Origin: Myxococcales bacterium
GTDB lineage: Bacteria > Myxococcota_A > Polyangia > Polyangiales > Polyangiaceae
DNA length: 64,000 bases
Assembly: GCA_025359105.1 (NCBI GenBank)
Contig: JANYHK010000066.1
Span: 1-64,000, forward strand
Direction of reading: 5' to 3'
Of the stretch, positions 39,125 through 47,345 are shown one piece after another. A model generated the notes under the pieces. It was not told the DNA's origin and did no database searches. It saw only the letters and a list, made by a program, of their open reading frames with translations. A program made the position numbers and the translations under genes. Every line of letters begins with the position of its first letter. The first letter of the stretch is position 1.

Positions 39125-40195
39125 CTAGGCGACGAAACCCTTCCACACCTTCATGTACTCGACGAAACCGGCCGACAGGCCGCGCGCGACGAGCTCTTCC
39201 GGCGTGAGCGGCGGCTCCTTCGGCTTCCATGTCGGATCGGCGGCGCGGAGGGGCCAGTCGGGGTTCGCGATCGCCGAGCGGCCCAGGGCGACCACGTCGG
39301 CGCCGAGCGCGAGGAGCGACTCGGCCTCTTCGCGCGTCCAGATCTTCCCGGCGACGAAGAGCGTGACGTCGTCGGGGACGACCGCGCGGAAGAGCGGCAG
39401 CGGGTGCGCGTCGGGGCGCTTCTTGGTAGGGCGGCTCGCCGTCCACAGCGAAAGATGGAGAAAATCGACGCCGTCCTCCGCGAGCCAGCGCGCGACCTGG
39501 AGACTCTCGTCGAGGTCGAGCCCCTTCGCGTTGCCCCAGTCCTCGGGCGATAGGCGCACGCCGACGAGGCACGACGCGGGCACCCTCGCGCGCACCGCAC
39601 GCGTCACCTCGCGCACCAGGCGCGCGCGGTTCTCGAGGGCGCCGCCCCAGCGATCCGTTCGGCGGTTTTCGACCGCGCTCAGGAACTGCGTGAGGAGGTA
39701 GCCGTGCGCGCCGTGGATCTCGACCCCGGCCATGCCCGCCTCGTGCGCGCGCGCTGCGCCGTCGGCGAAGGCCGCGATCACGCGGGCCAGGTCGTCCTCA
39801 GTGGCGGCGCGCGGGCCGCCTTCGGCCTCGCTCGCGCTCCACGGCCGTTCGCCGGTGAGCTTCGCGTCGGCGCGGAGGCCGCCGTGGAAGAGCTGCACCA
39901 GCGGCATTGCGCCGGCTGCCTTCATCGACGCCGCGAGGCGCGCCAGGCCGGGGACGTGGGCGTCGCTCCACGTGCCGAGCTCCCCCTTCCACCCCTGCCC
40001 GTCTCGCGTCACGTGGGACGCGCACGAAATCACGACGCCGAAGCCGCCGGCGGCGCGCGCCTCGAGCCAGCGCAGCTCGTCGTCGCCGAGCGTGCCGTCG
40101 TCGTGGCTCTGCGAGTTGGTCATGGGCGCGAGGGCCACGCGGTTCTTGGCGGTCGCGCCATTTCGAAAGCGGATCGGGGACAGGAGAGGCTTCAC
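39125..40195 (-). CDS. NADH:flavin oxidoreductase (Old Yellow Enzyme family)
   Basis: A 356-residue FMN-dependent ene-reductase-like protein. It has RNRVALAPM-like ATAKNRVALAPMTNS, GVEIHGAHGYLLTQFLS, RTDRWGGALENRARL and LGADVVALGRSAIANPDW. It likely reduces activated C=C bonds with NAD(P)H. GTG codons at 40204 and 40195 could start it; 40195 gives the more family-like N-terminus. Downstream of the TAG the frame stays open for about 55 codons through the hexanucleotide repeat. Divergent from the alpha/beta hydrolase gene. Confidence 0.92.
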   Translation of the reverse strand: MKPLLSPIRFRNGATAKNRVALAPMTNSQSHDDGTLGDDELRWLEARAAGGFGVVISCASHVTRDGQGWKGELGTWSDAHVPGLARLAASMKAAGAMPLVQLFHGGLRADAKLTGERPWSASEAEGGPRAATEDDLARVIAAFADGAARAHEAGMAGVEIHGAHGYLLTQFLSAVENRRTDRWGGALENRARLVREVTRAVRARVPASCLVGVRLSPEDWGNAKGLDLDESLQVARWLAEDGVDFLHLSLWTASRPTKKRPDAHPLPLFRAVVPDDVTLFVAGKIWTREEAESLLALGADVVALGRSAIANPDWPLRAADPTWKPKEPPLTPEELVARGLSAGFVEYMKVWKGFVA

Positions 40196-40233
40196 AGGTG
40201 GCACAATAGCGAATCGTGCCGATTGATGCCCCC

Positions 40234-41094
40234 ATGACCGTCAAGCGCACGGTGAGCGCCGACGGGACCGAGCTCGCGTACCACGTCATCGGCAACGGGC
40301 CGCGCGTCTGGCTCATGCCGCCGGCGATGGGGGCGCCGCTCGTTTCGATGAAGTACATCCTCGAGCGCTTCCAGCACGACTACACGATCGTCACCTGGGA
40401 TCAGCGCGGCTTCTACGCCTCGGGGACTCCGAGGGATCCGGACGCCATGCGCGTCGCCGATCACGTGCGCGACATGGAGGCGGTGATCGCGGCGGAAAAG
40501 CTCGAGCGCTTCGTGCTCGGGGGGTGGAGCATGGCGGTGCCGCTCTCGCTCGAGATGGTCCATCTCCGCCCCGACGCGGTGCGCGCGCTCGTCCTCATCA
40601 ACGGCCCGTACGAGCGCGCGCTGGCGAACGTGACGCCGCTGCCCGGCGCCGAGGCGCTGGCGATCACCGCCCTCAAGCTGGGCACGCGCGCCGGCGCGCT
40701 CCTGAACCCGCTGTCCCGCGCGATTCTCGGCGCGCGCGGCGCGGGGCGCGTGCTTCATCGCGCGGGCGTCGTGGCCGAGAACCCGGAGTTCTTCGAGGAG
40801 GTGCTCGAGCAGTTCTGCACGGTCGACTGGGGGCGCTACTTCACGATGACCCGCCACCTCCACGCGCATTCGGCGGCGGCGTACCTCCCGCACGTGCGTG
40901 TGCCGACGCTCATCACCACCGGGACCCGCGATCTCCTGACGCCGCCGCGCACCGCGGAGAGGATGCACCGGATGATCCCGGGATCGGAGCTCTTCGTCGT
41001 GCCGCGCGCCACCCACTACATCGTGGCGGAGTTTCCTGGTTTGCTGACCGATCGCATCGCGACGTTCCTCGCGCGCGTGGAGGAGATCGGCTAG
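40234..41094 (+). CDS. alpha/beta hydrolase
   Basis: A 286-residue hydrolase. The nucleophile elbow is LGGWSMAVPL (Ser), the acid is in TGTRDLLTPP (Asp), and the His is in PRATHYIVAEFP. The oxyanion region is MPPAMGAP and the YTIVTWDQRGFYAS segment is typical. It resembles proline iminopeptidase/haloperoxidase-type hydrolases, but the substrate is unknown. A GTG at 40216 is an alternative start. The ATP-grasp gene follows after 9 bases. Confidence 0.88.
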   Translation: MTVKRTVSADGTELAYHVIGNGPRVWLMPPAMGAPLVSMKYILERFQHDYTIVTWDQRGFYASGTPRDPDAMRVADHVRDMEAVIAAEKLERFVLGGWSMAVPLSLEMVHLRPDAVRALVLINGPYERALANVTPLPGAEALAITALKLGTRAGALLNPLSRAILGARGAGRVLHRAGVVAENPEFFEEVLEQFCTVDWGRYFTMTRHLHAHSAAAYLPHVRVPTLITTGTRDLLTPPRTAERMHRMIPGSELFVVPRATHYIVAEFPGLLTDRIATFLARVEEIG

Positions 41095-41103
41095 ACGAAA
41101 GCG

Positions 41104-42000
41104 GTGAAGATCGCGCTCGTCACCGCCGCCGAAGCTCGAACCCTGGACGAAGATCTGCCCCCGCTCGTGGCCGCGCTCGTGGAGCGAGGCGCGGCGGTGG
41201 ACGTGCCGGTGTGGGACGATCCGAGCGCCGCGTGGGACGGCTACGACGCGGTCGTCGTGCGCTCGACGTGGGACTACGCCCCGCGGCGCGACGCGTTCGT
41301 GGCGTGGGCGCGCGGCGTCGGCTCGCCGCTGTTCAACGGGGCGGACGTGCTCGCGTGGAACACGGACAAGCGGTACCTCGAGCACCTCGCCGCGAGGGGC
41401 GTCGCCGTCACGCCGACGCACTTCGTCGCGCCCGGCGACAGGGCGGAGGGTGCGCCGACGATGGCCACGTTCCTCGAGCGAGAGATCGTGGTGAAGCCGT
41501 CGATCTCGGGCGGCGCCAAGGACACGGCGCGTTACCTGCCGGGCGAGCGCGCGCGGGCGCTCGCCCACGTCGCGCGGCTGGTGGACGCGGGCCGGACGGC
41601 GATGGTGCAGCCCTACCAGACGTCGGTCGACGCGCGCGGCGAGACGGCGCTCCTCTTTTTCGGAGGCGCATACAGCCACGCGATCACCAAGGGCCCGCTG
41701 CTCGCGCGCGGCGCCGGCCTGGTCGAGGGGCTCTTCGCAGAGGAGCGCATCTCCGTCCGCGCGCCGACGGGCGCCGAGCGCGCGGTGGCCGAAGCCGCGC
41801 TCGACGCAGTACCGATGCGGCGCAAAAACCTCGCCTACGCGCGCGTCGACGTCGTGCTCGGCGAGGACGGCGCTCCGATGGTGCTCGAGCTCGAGCTCAC
41901 CGAGCCGAGCGTGTTCCTGGGCTACGCGCCCGAGGCGGCCGGACGGTTCGCCGACACGATCCTGCTCCTCGCGCGCGCACGCGCCCAGCCCGCGCAGTGA
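41104..42000 (+). CDS. ATP-grasp ligase (DcsG/RimK-like)
   Basis: A 298-residue ATP-grasp protein starting at GTG. It begins MKIALVTAAEARTLDEDLPP, then VVVRSTWDYAPRRDAFVAW, which is common to a family that includes O-ureido-D-serine cyclo-ligase (DcsG) and uncharacterised relatives. The ATP-binding core includes REIVVKPSISGGAKDTARY, AMVQPYQTSVDARGE and the metal-site LELELTEPSVFL. It would form an amide or cyclise a substrate with ATP; none of the other D-cycloserine genes is nearby, so that product is not implied. Its stop abuts the convergent lipoprotein gene. Confidence 0.8.
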   Translation: MKIALVTAAEARTLDEDLPPLVAALVERGAAVDVPVWDDPSAAWDGYDAVVVRSTWDYAPRRDAFVAWARGVGSPLFNGADVLAWNTDKRYLEHLAARGVAVTPTHFVAPGDRAEGAPTMATFLEREIVVKPSISGGAKDTARYLPGERARALAHVARLVDAGRTAMVQPYQTSVDARGETALLFFGGAYSHAITKGPLLARGAGLVEGLFAEERISVRAPTGAERAVAEAALDAVPMRRKNLAYARVDVVLGEDGAPMVLELELTEPSVFLGYAPEAAGRFADTILLLARARAQPAQ

Positions 42001-42798
42001 TCAGCGCGCGAGGTAGCCGGACGTGACGACGCGGCCTTCGAAGTCGACGTAATCCTCGGCGACGTCGAACGTGTGCGGATCGTGGGGGCGGCTCGTGATC
42101 ATCGTGTCGTGGAGGCAGTTGCTCGTCGCGCACCCGCTGGCGGCCGCATCGACGACGAACGACTTCGCGCCGGGGTATTGCGGCGCGAGCGCGCGCATGA
42201 ACGCGCCGTTGCGCGAGAGGCCGACGTCGGGCTCGCTCGCGTACACGAACGTGAGCGACGCGAGCCCGCGGCCAATGGCCAGGGTCAAGCCGTCCTGCCC
42301 GCCGTCGAGATCGTAGTACCGGGTCCGTGCGCGCAGATCCGCGCTCATCACGCCGAGCAGCTCGTGCGCGACGAAGCTCCCGCTCGAGTGGGCGAGGACG
42401 AAGATCGTCTGCGGCGGATCGGCCGCGAGGCGCCTGGCGAGCGCGGTGTTGCCGATCTCGCGCGCGCGGTAGAGCGCGTCGCGCGGCCCTTGCGACGCGT
42501 ACACCACGCCGACATCCAGATCGGTGCCACGCGCCGCGACGAGCGCTTCGGCCCACGCCTGGGTGTGCTCGGGGTGCGCGCCGTAGCCGCCGTACACGAC
42601 GAGCGCGCTTCGGCCGGCGGCGCCGCCCGCGTCGGCCGTGAGGGTGCGCGCGGCGATCCCGCGCGAGACGGGCGACCAGCCGGGCCGACTGCTCGTCTGC
42701 GCTTCGTCGGTCGCGTCGCTCGTGGTCTCGGGCGCAGCCGAGCAGCCGGCGTACGCGAGCGCGCCGAGCGCGGTGCAGGTCAGGGCGAGCCGACGCAT
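42001..42798 (-). CDS. lipoprotein with alpha/beta hydrolase-like features
   Basis: A 265-residue lipoprotein (signal ending ALAYAGC). The core shows LVVYGGYGAHPEHTQAWAEAL and a nucleophile-like LAHSSGSFVAHELLG; a distal His is in NCLHDTMITSR. The order suggests a degenerate alpha/beta hydrolase, possibly active on surface esters. No close family recognised. Confidence 0.6.
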   Translation of the reverse strand: MRRLALTCTALGALAYAGCSAAPETTSDATDEAQTSSRPGWSPVSRGIAARTLTADAGGAAGRSALVVYGGYGAHPEHTQAWAEALVAARGTDLDVGVVYASQGPRDALYRAREIGNTALARRLAADPPQTIFVLAHSSGSFVAHELLGVMSADLRARTRYYDLDGGQDGLTLAIGRGLASLTFVYASEPDVGLSRNGAFMRALAPQYPGAKSFVVDAAASGCATSNCLHDTMITSRPHDPHTFDVAEDYVDFEGRVVTSGYLAR

Positions 42799-42854
42799 GC
42801 CTTACATTGTCACACATTGACCGACGCGCAAGTCCACCCCATCGAACGTCGAGT

Positions 42855-43712
42855 ATGATCTCGAAAATGCCGTCGAAGCTGGTCCCCGGCGTCGAGCCTC
42901 CCGCCGCCGCCGGCGACGCAGGAAGGGACATGGCGGAGACCTGGTTCGTCTTCCGGAACGGCGATCTCCTCGTCCGGGACGGCGACGATCCGATTCCGCC
43001 GCGGAGCGCCTCGGCGGATCTGCCCGCCGAGGGCGACGCGCACTACCTCGGCGCGATCGGCGGCGCCGGATGCTTCGCGATCGCCCTCACGCGCGACGCC
43101 ACCGCGCCGGACGGGCACGCCTTCGCCGGCCTGCGCGCGCTCTTCATCCGCATGCCGCGCGAGACCTGGCACGCGGCCGGGCGCGCGCTGCAGATCCTCG
43201 AGTGGGATCGCACCCACCGCTTCTGCGGCGCGTGCGCCACGCCGACTGTGGCCGTACCCGGCGAGCGCGCCAAGAAGTGTCCTGCCTGCGCCCTCACCGC
43301 GTACCCCCGCGTGGCGCCCGCGATCATCGTCCTCGTCCACCGCGGCGACGAGGCCATCCTCGCGCGCGGCCCGCGGACGCCGGCGAGCTTCCTGAGCACG
43401 CTGGCCGGCTTCGTCGAGCCCGGCGAATCGCTCGAGGAGACGCTCGCCCGCGAGGTGGAGGAAGAGGTGGGCGTGCGCGTGAAGAACGCGCGCTACTTCG
43501 GCAGCCAGCCGTGGCCGTTCCCCCACTCGCTGATGGTCGGCTTCTTCGCCGAGCACGACGACGGCGAGCCGCGACCCGACGGGGTCGAGCTCGACGTCGC
43601 ACGCTGGTTTCGCTTCGACGCGCTGCCGGTCATTCCGCCGCGCATCAGCATCGCCCGCCAGCTCATCGACGCGTGGGTCGCGTCACGCACCGGAGGCCCG
43701 CCGCTGCCGTAG
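42855..43712 (+). CDS. nudC: NAD(+) diphosphatase NudC
   Basis: A 285-residue Nudix hydrolase. It has a zinc ribbon (FCGACATPT, then KKCPACALTAYPR), the Nudix box GFVEPGESLEETLAREVEEE, and the NudC-specific SQPWPFPHSLM. The enzyme cleaves NAD(H) to NMN and AMP, and in E. coli also removes NAD caps from RNA. Start at ATG 42855; an ATG at 42867 is also possible. Confidence 0.92.
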   Translation: MISKMPSKLVPGVEPPAAAGDAGRDMAETWFVFRNGDLLVRDGDDPIPPRSASADLPAEGDAHYLGAIGGAGCFAIALTRDATAPDGHAFAGLRALFIRMPRETWHAAGRALQILEWDRTHRFCGACATPTVAVPGERAKKCPACALTAYPRVAPAIIVLVHRGDEAILARGPRTPASFLSTLAGFVEPGESLEETLAREVEEEVGVRVKNARYFGSQPWPFPHSLMVGFFAEHDDGEPRPDGVELDVARWFRFDALPVIPPRISIARQLIDAWVASRTGGPPLP

Positions 43713-43734
43713 CAGGGCCAGCCCCGGCCGAGCC

Positions 43735-44595
43735 TCAGGCGAGCTGGACCCAAAGGCCGCCGTCGGTGCTGAGGAAGACGGAGCGCTCGGTCACGGCGAG
43801 GAGCCCCTTCTTGGCCACGGCGAGCGCCTCGACGGGCTCGGCGAGCACCAGGCGCGGTGCTTTGCCGTCGACCCGCCACACGCTCTCGCCGTCGGCGACG
43901 AAGAGCGCGTCGTCGAGGGCGGCGATGGCGATGGGCGCGAGCTCACCGAGCGAGAGCGAGCGCCACTTCGCGCCCGCGCCGACCAGCACGATGCCGGGCG
44001 CGGCGACGGCGGGCTGACCGCCAGGCCGAGACGTCGCGCACGTCCACTCCGCCTTCACCGGGAGCGCCCCGGGCTTCCAGCCCTTGCCGCTCCGCGACCA
44101 GGCCGCGCCGTCGACGCCGAAGGCCCAGGTCGTCGCATCCGGATCGCCGGCGACGCCCGCGATCGCGCTCATGCTCGGGAGGCGCGCGATCACGAGCTTG
44201 CCCGTCCCCTTCGGCAGCGGAGGCGGCAAGCTCCACGGCTCCCAGCGGCTCTGCGTGCGGCGGTACATCTGCCCGGAGACACCGAACGCGACGACCACGC
44301 CCGTCGAGAGCGTCGTCACGCCGCGGAGCGCGAGCGTCACGTTGCGCTCGGTCACCCTACCGAGGTGCGAGCCGGCGTCGTCGAGCGCGAGCGTCTGGCC
44401 CTCGCGGCCGACGATGATGACGCCCTCGCCGTCCGCCGCGATGCCCGCCGCGCGCCAGGCCGCCCGCGAGAGGCGCGTGACGCGGCCAAGCTTCGCGGTC
44501 CAGGCCATGGTCTCGTTCTCGCCGGCGCGGTGGCCGATGAGCACGGGGCGCCCGCTGGCGGAGAATGCGGCGGCGTCGAACTGTCGGTTCGGCAC
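43735..44595 (-). CDS. beta-propeller-like protein of unknown function
   Basis: A 286-residue protein without a signal peptide. It has repeated short beta units (AAGIADGEGVIIVGREGQTL-type, TTLSTGVVVAFGVSGQMYRR, VFLSTDGGLWVQL), consistent with a YCF48/WD-like propeller. The start codon is GTG-type and the upstream esterase gene ends 7 bases before it, so they are co-transcribed. Confidence 0.55.
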   Translation of the reverse strand: MPNRQFDAAAFSASGRPVLIGHRAGENETMAWTAKLGRVTRLSRAAWRAAGIAADGEGVIIVGREGQTLALDDAGSHLGRVTERNVTLALRGVTTLSTGVVVAFGVSGQMYRRTQSRWEPWSLPPPLPKGTGKLVIARLPSMSAIAGVAGDPDATTWAFGVDGAAWSRSGKGWKPGALPVKAEWTCATSRPGGQPAVAAPGIVLVGAGAKWRSLSLGELAPIAIAALDDALFVADGESVWRVDGKAPRLVLAEPVEALAVAKKGLLAVTERSVFLSTDGGLWVQLA

Positions 44596-44602
44596 GGCGT
44601 CC

Positions 44603-45478
44603 TCAGCGCACGCGCCAGCGGGGATCGTCCTCGATGACCCACTCGAAGCCGTGGCGAATGGTGTCCATCACTGCTCCGGTATACACGTGACCCGCCCCCT
44701 CCGTGTAGACGGTACGCGTGAGCACGCCCACCTTGTCGAGCTTGACCGCCACCTGCGAGCTCGTGGAGAGGCACTCCTCCTGCCCGCAGACGAAGAGGAT
44801 CCGCTTGCCGCCGGTCGCGCCGAAGATGTTGATGCGATCGGGGGTCCACGCGTCCTGGCCCCCCTCGATGAGGATGGCGCGCGGGTAGCGCGCGGGCTCG
44901 GTGGCGAGGATGCCGACCGAGGCGAAGGCGCCGCGCGAGAAGCCGATGTAGAGGACCGCCGTCTTGTCGACGTAGCCCGGGTAGTGCTTGTCGAGGACGG
45001 CGAGATCCGCGTCGACCTCGATCGCGAGCGCTTGCGGGCTCGCGAACCAGTAGTTCGGGTAGTTCCTCTCGGGAGGACGCGTGCCGCGCGGACACACCAG
45101 GAACGCGCGCGAGCCCACGATGCCGTGCATCGACTCGCAGAAGGCCTCGGGCGTCTCGGCGTTGCCGTGGCAACCGAGGACGATGGGCCGCGGCGACGTC
45201 GCGCCGCCCGGCGGCCACACGACGACGTCGCCCCAGTCGGGGACCGGGAACGTCTCGACGCTCTTCCAGGACAGGAGCGGCTCGAGCGTGCCGACCGGCG
45301 CCGCGACGGCCGTCTCGGCGTCCGTCGTCATGTTCTTGTTCTTGTTCTTGTTGTCGTTCTTTTCGACCTTCGCATCGGCGCGGGTGCACGACGGGACGCG
45401 CGAGCAGGCCGTCGCGACGAGGGCGAGGAGCGCGATCGTGGCGGGGAGGATCGTGGCGCGCGGCGCGAGCAAGCGCAC
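44603..45478 (-). CDS. esterase-like lipoprotein (alpha/beta hydrolase)
   Basis: A 291-residue lipoprotein (signal ending ALVATAC). A short Lys/Asn-rich linker (EKNDNKNKNKN) comes from a TTCTTG hexamer repeat. The catalytic core has VLGCHGNAETPEAF, the nucleophile motif YIGFSRGAFASV and a His in EGAGHVYTG. Likely a periplasmic esterase or peptidase of the alpha/beta hydrolase fold. First gene of the pair with the propeller-like protein. Confidence 0.75.
   Translation of the reverse strand: MRLLAPRATILPATIALLALVATACSRVPSCTRADAKVEKNDNKNKNKNMTTDAETAVAAPVGTLEPLLSWKSVETFPVPDWGDVVVWPPGGATSPRPIVLGCHGNAETPEAFCESMHGIVGSRAFLVCPRGTRPPERNYPNYWFASPQALAIEVDADLAVLDKHYPGYVDKTAVLYIGFSRGAFASVGILATEPARYPRAILIEGGQDAWTPDRINIFGATGGKRILFVCGQEECLSTSSQVAVKLDKVGVLTRTVYTEGAGHVYTGAVMDTIRHGFEWVIEDDPRWRVR
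45331..45363. repeat. TTCTTG hexamer repeat
   Basis: About five TTCTTG/TTGTCG-like units encode the Lys/Asn linker behind the signal peptide of the esterase-like lipoprotein. The patch is AT-rich relative to its surroundings. Confidence 0.75.
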
Positions 45479-45564
45479 ATCCTACTTCGAACCCGGTCCG
45501 AGCGCGCTAAGACCCAGCCCTTTTCCCTTGCTGGTAGCACGGCCATGGGGAAGGCTTCGCGGCC

Positions 45565-46527
45565 ATGGCGTTCACCGTCGACTCGATCCCCTCCCTGCGC
45601 GGCCGGACCTTCATCGTCACCGGCGGCAACAGCGGCATCGGCTTCGAGGCCGCGCGCATGTTCGCGCGGAAGGGGGCGCGCCTGGTCCTTGCGTGCCGCG
45701 ACGAGGCGAAGATGAAGGCTGCCGCCGAGCGAATCTGCGCGGACACGGCCGGCGCAGAGGTCGACCGGGTCGCGCTCGACCTGAGCGATCTGCGGTCGGT
45801 GCGGGCGGCGGCCGCCGCGATCCGCGACCGCGCGCCGGTGGTCGACGTGCTCGTGAACAACGCCGGAGTGATGGCGCTGCCGTACCGCGAGACGAAGGAC
45901 GGCTTCGAGATGCAGGTCGGTACGAACCACCTCGGGCACTTCGCGCTGACGGGGTTGCTCTTGCCGGCGCTCCTCGCCGCGCAGGCCGCGCGCGTCGTGA
46001 CCGTCAGCAGCCTCGTCCACATGCAGGGAAGCCTCTCGATGGAGGACCTGCCGAAGCCACGCAAGTACAACGAGTGGACGGCGTACGCGCGCAGCAAGCT
46101 CGCCAATGTGCTCTTTGGCTACGAGCTCGACCGCCGCGCGAAGGCCGCGCACGCGCCCTTGCGCAGCACGGTGTGCCACCCCGGCTACTCGGCGACCAAC
46201 CTGCAGAGCGGCGGCGTGAAGGCAGGCGGCTCGGCGTTCCAGGGCGGCCTCATGAAGCTCTCGAACGCCGTGATCGCCCAGTCCGCCGAGATGGGCGCCC
46301 TGCCGACGGCGTACGCGGCGACCGCGGAGGACGTTCGGGGCGGCGAGTTCGTCGGCCCGGGCGGTCTCATGGCGATCCGCGGCTATCCGGCGCTCGGAAA
46401 ATCGAGCAAGACCTCGCACGACGAAGGGCTCGCGCGCGAGCTGTGGGAAGCGTCGGAGAAGCTCACCGGCGTCACCTATGCGCTGTCGCCCGCGAAGGCC
46501 GATGCGACGGCGGCCTCGGCGCGCTGA
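45565..46527 (+). CDS. short-chain dehydrogenase/reductase
   Basis: A 320-residue SDR. It has IVTGGNSGIGFEAARMF for cofactor binding, VLVNNAGVMALP, and the catalytic Ser/Tyr/Lys region (VVTVSSLVHMQG, then AYARSKLANVLFGYEL). The long C-terminal part and CHPGYSATNLQ resemble retinol-dehydrogenase-like SDRs. It oxidises or reduces an unidentified alcohol/ketone. The patatin gene follows after 3 bases. Confidence 0.92.
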   Translation: MAFTVDSIPSLRGRTFIVTGGNSGIGFEAARMFARKGARLVLACRDEAKMKAAAERICADTAGAEVDRVALDLSDLRSVRAAAAAIRDRAPVVDVLVNNAGVMALPYRETKDGFEMQVGTNHLGHFALTGLLLPALLAAQAARVVTVSSLVHMQGSLSMEDLPKPRKYNEWTAYARSKLANVLFGYELDRRAKAAHAPLRSTVCHPGYSATNLQSGGVKAGGSAFQGGLMKLSNAVIAQSAEMGALPTAYAATAEDVRGGEFVGPGGLMAIRGYPALGKSSKTSHDEGLARELWEASEKLTGVTYALSPAKADATAASAR

Positions 46528-46530
46528 CCG

Positions 46531-47292
46531 ATGGCGACCCCGCGCCTCGGCGAGTGGCTCCGCGAGGGCCCTTTCGCGCTCGCGATGTCCAGCGGCTTCT
46601 TCGGCTTCTTCGCCCACTGCGGCGCCCTCACCGTCCTCGAGGACGAAGGGCTCCTGCCGTCACGCCTCTCCGGCTCCAGCGCCGGCGCGCTCGTCACCGG
46701 CATGTGGGCGAGCGGGCTCGACGCGCCGCACCTCGCGGACGAGCTTCGGCGCCTGCGCCGCGAAGACTTCTGGGACCCCCGCCCGGGCGCCGGCCTGCTC
46801 CGCGGCGCGCTCTTCCGCGCACGCCTCGACGCCCTCCTGCGTGCGCGCGATTTCGCCGCATGCCGCACGCGCCTCGCCGTCTCGACGTACGACGTCCTCG
46901 CGCGTGAGACGCGGGTGATCGAGGACGGTCCGCTCGCGCCGGCGCTCCACGCTTCGTGCGCGGTGCCTTTCATGTTTCATCCGGTGCGCCTCGGCGGGCG
47001 ATTCCTCGTCGACGGCGGCGTCGCCGATCGGCCCGGCCTCGCCGGCATGCCGCCGGGTACGCGCGTCCTGTTCCATCACCTCGCCTCACGCTCGCCGTGG
47101 CGTCGCGCGGGCAGCATGTCGATGGAGATCCCTGCCCGCCCCGGGCTCGTCGCCGTCGCCATCGTCGGGCTGCCGCGCGTGGGGCCGTTTCGCCTGCACC
47201 ACGGGATCCGCGCCTTCGACGCCGCGCGACACGCGATGCGGCGGGCGCTCGACCAGCCGGTCTCGGACGGCACCGTTCGCGTTCACGTGTGA
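46531..47292 (+). CDS. patatin-like phospholipase
   Basis: A 253-residue acyl hydrolase of the patatin family. The serine nucleophile is in RLSGSSAGALVTGMW (GxSxG) and the catalytic Asp in FLVDGGVADRPG. The usual Gly-rich oxyanion loop is replaced by LAMSSGFFGFFAHCGAL, an unusual version. It probably hydrolyses lipid esters. It is coupled to the SDR gene, so the two may act on one lipid. Confidence 0.85.
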   Translation: MATPRLGEWLREGPFALAMSSGFFGFFAHCGALTVLEDEGLLPSRLSGSSAGALVTGMWASGLDAPHLADELRRLRREDFWDPRPGAGLLRGALFRARLDALLRARDFAACRTRLAVSTYDVLARETRVIEDGPLAPALHASCAVPFMFHPVRLGGRFLVDGGVADRPGLAGMPPGTRVLFHHLASRSPWRRAGSMSMEIPARPGLVAVAIVGLPRVGPFRLHHGIRAFDAARHAMRRALDQPVSDGTVRVHV

Positions 47293-47345
47293 GCGCGCGA
47301 AGCGGGCAAGCGGCGCGCACACCTCCGCGCGCACGCCCGCTGCCG

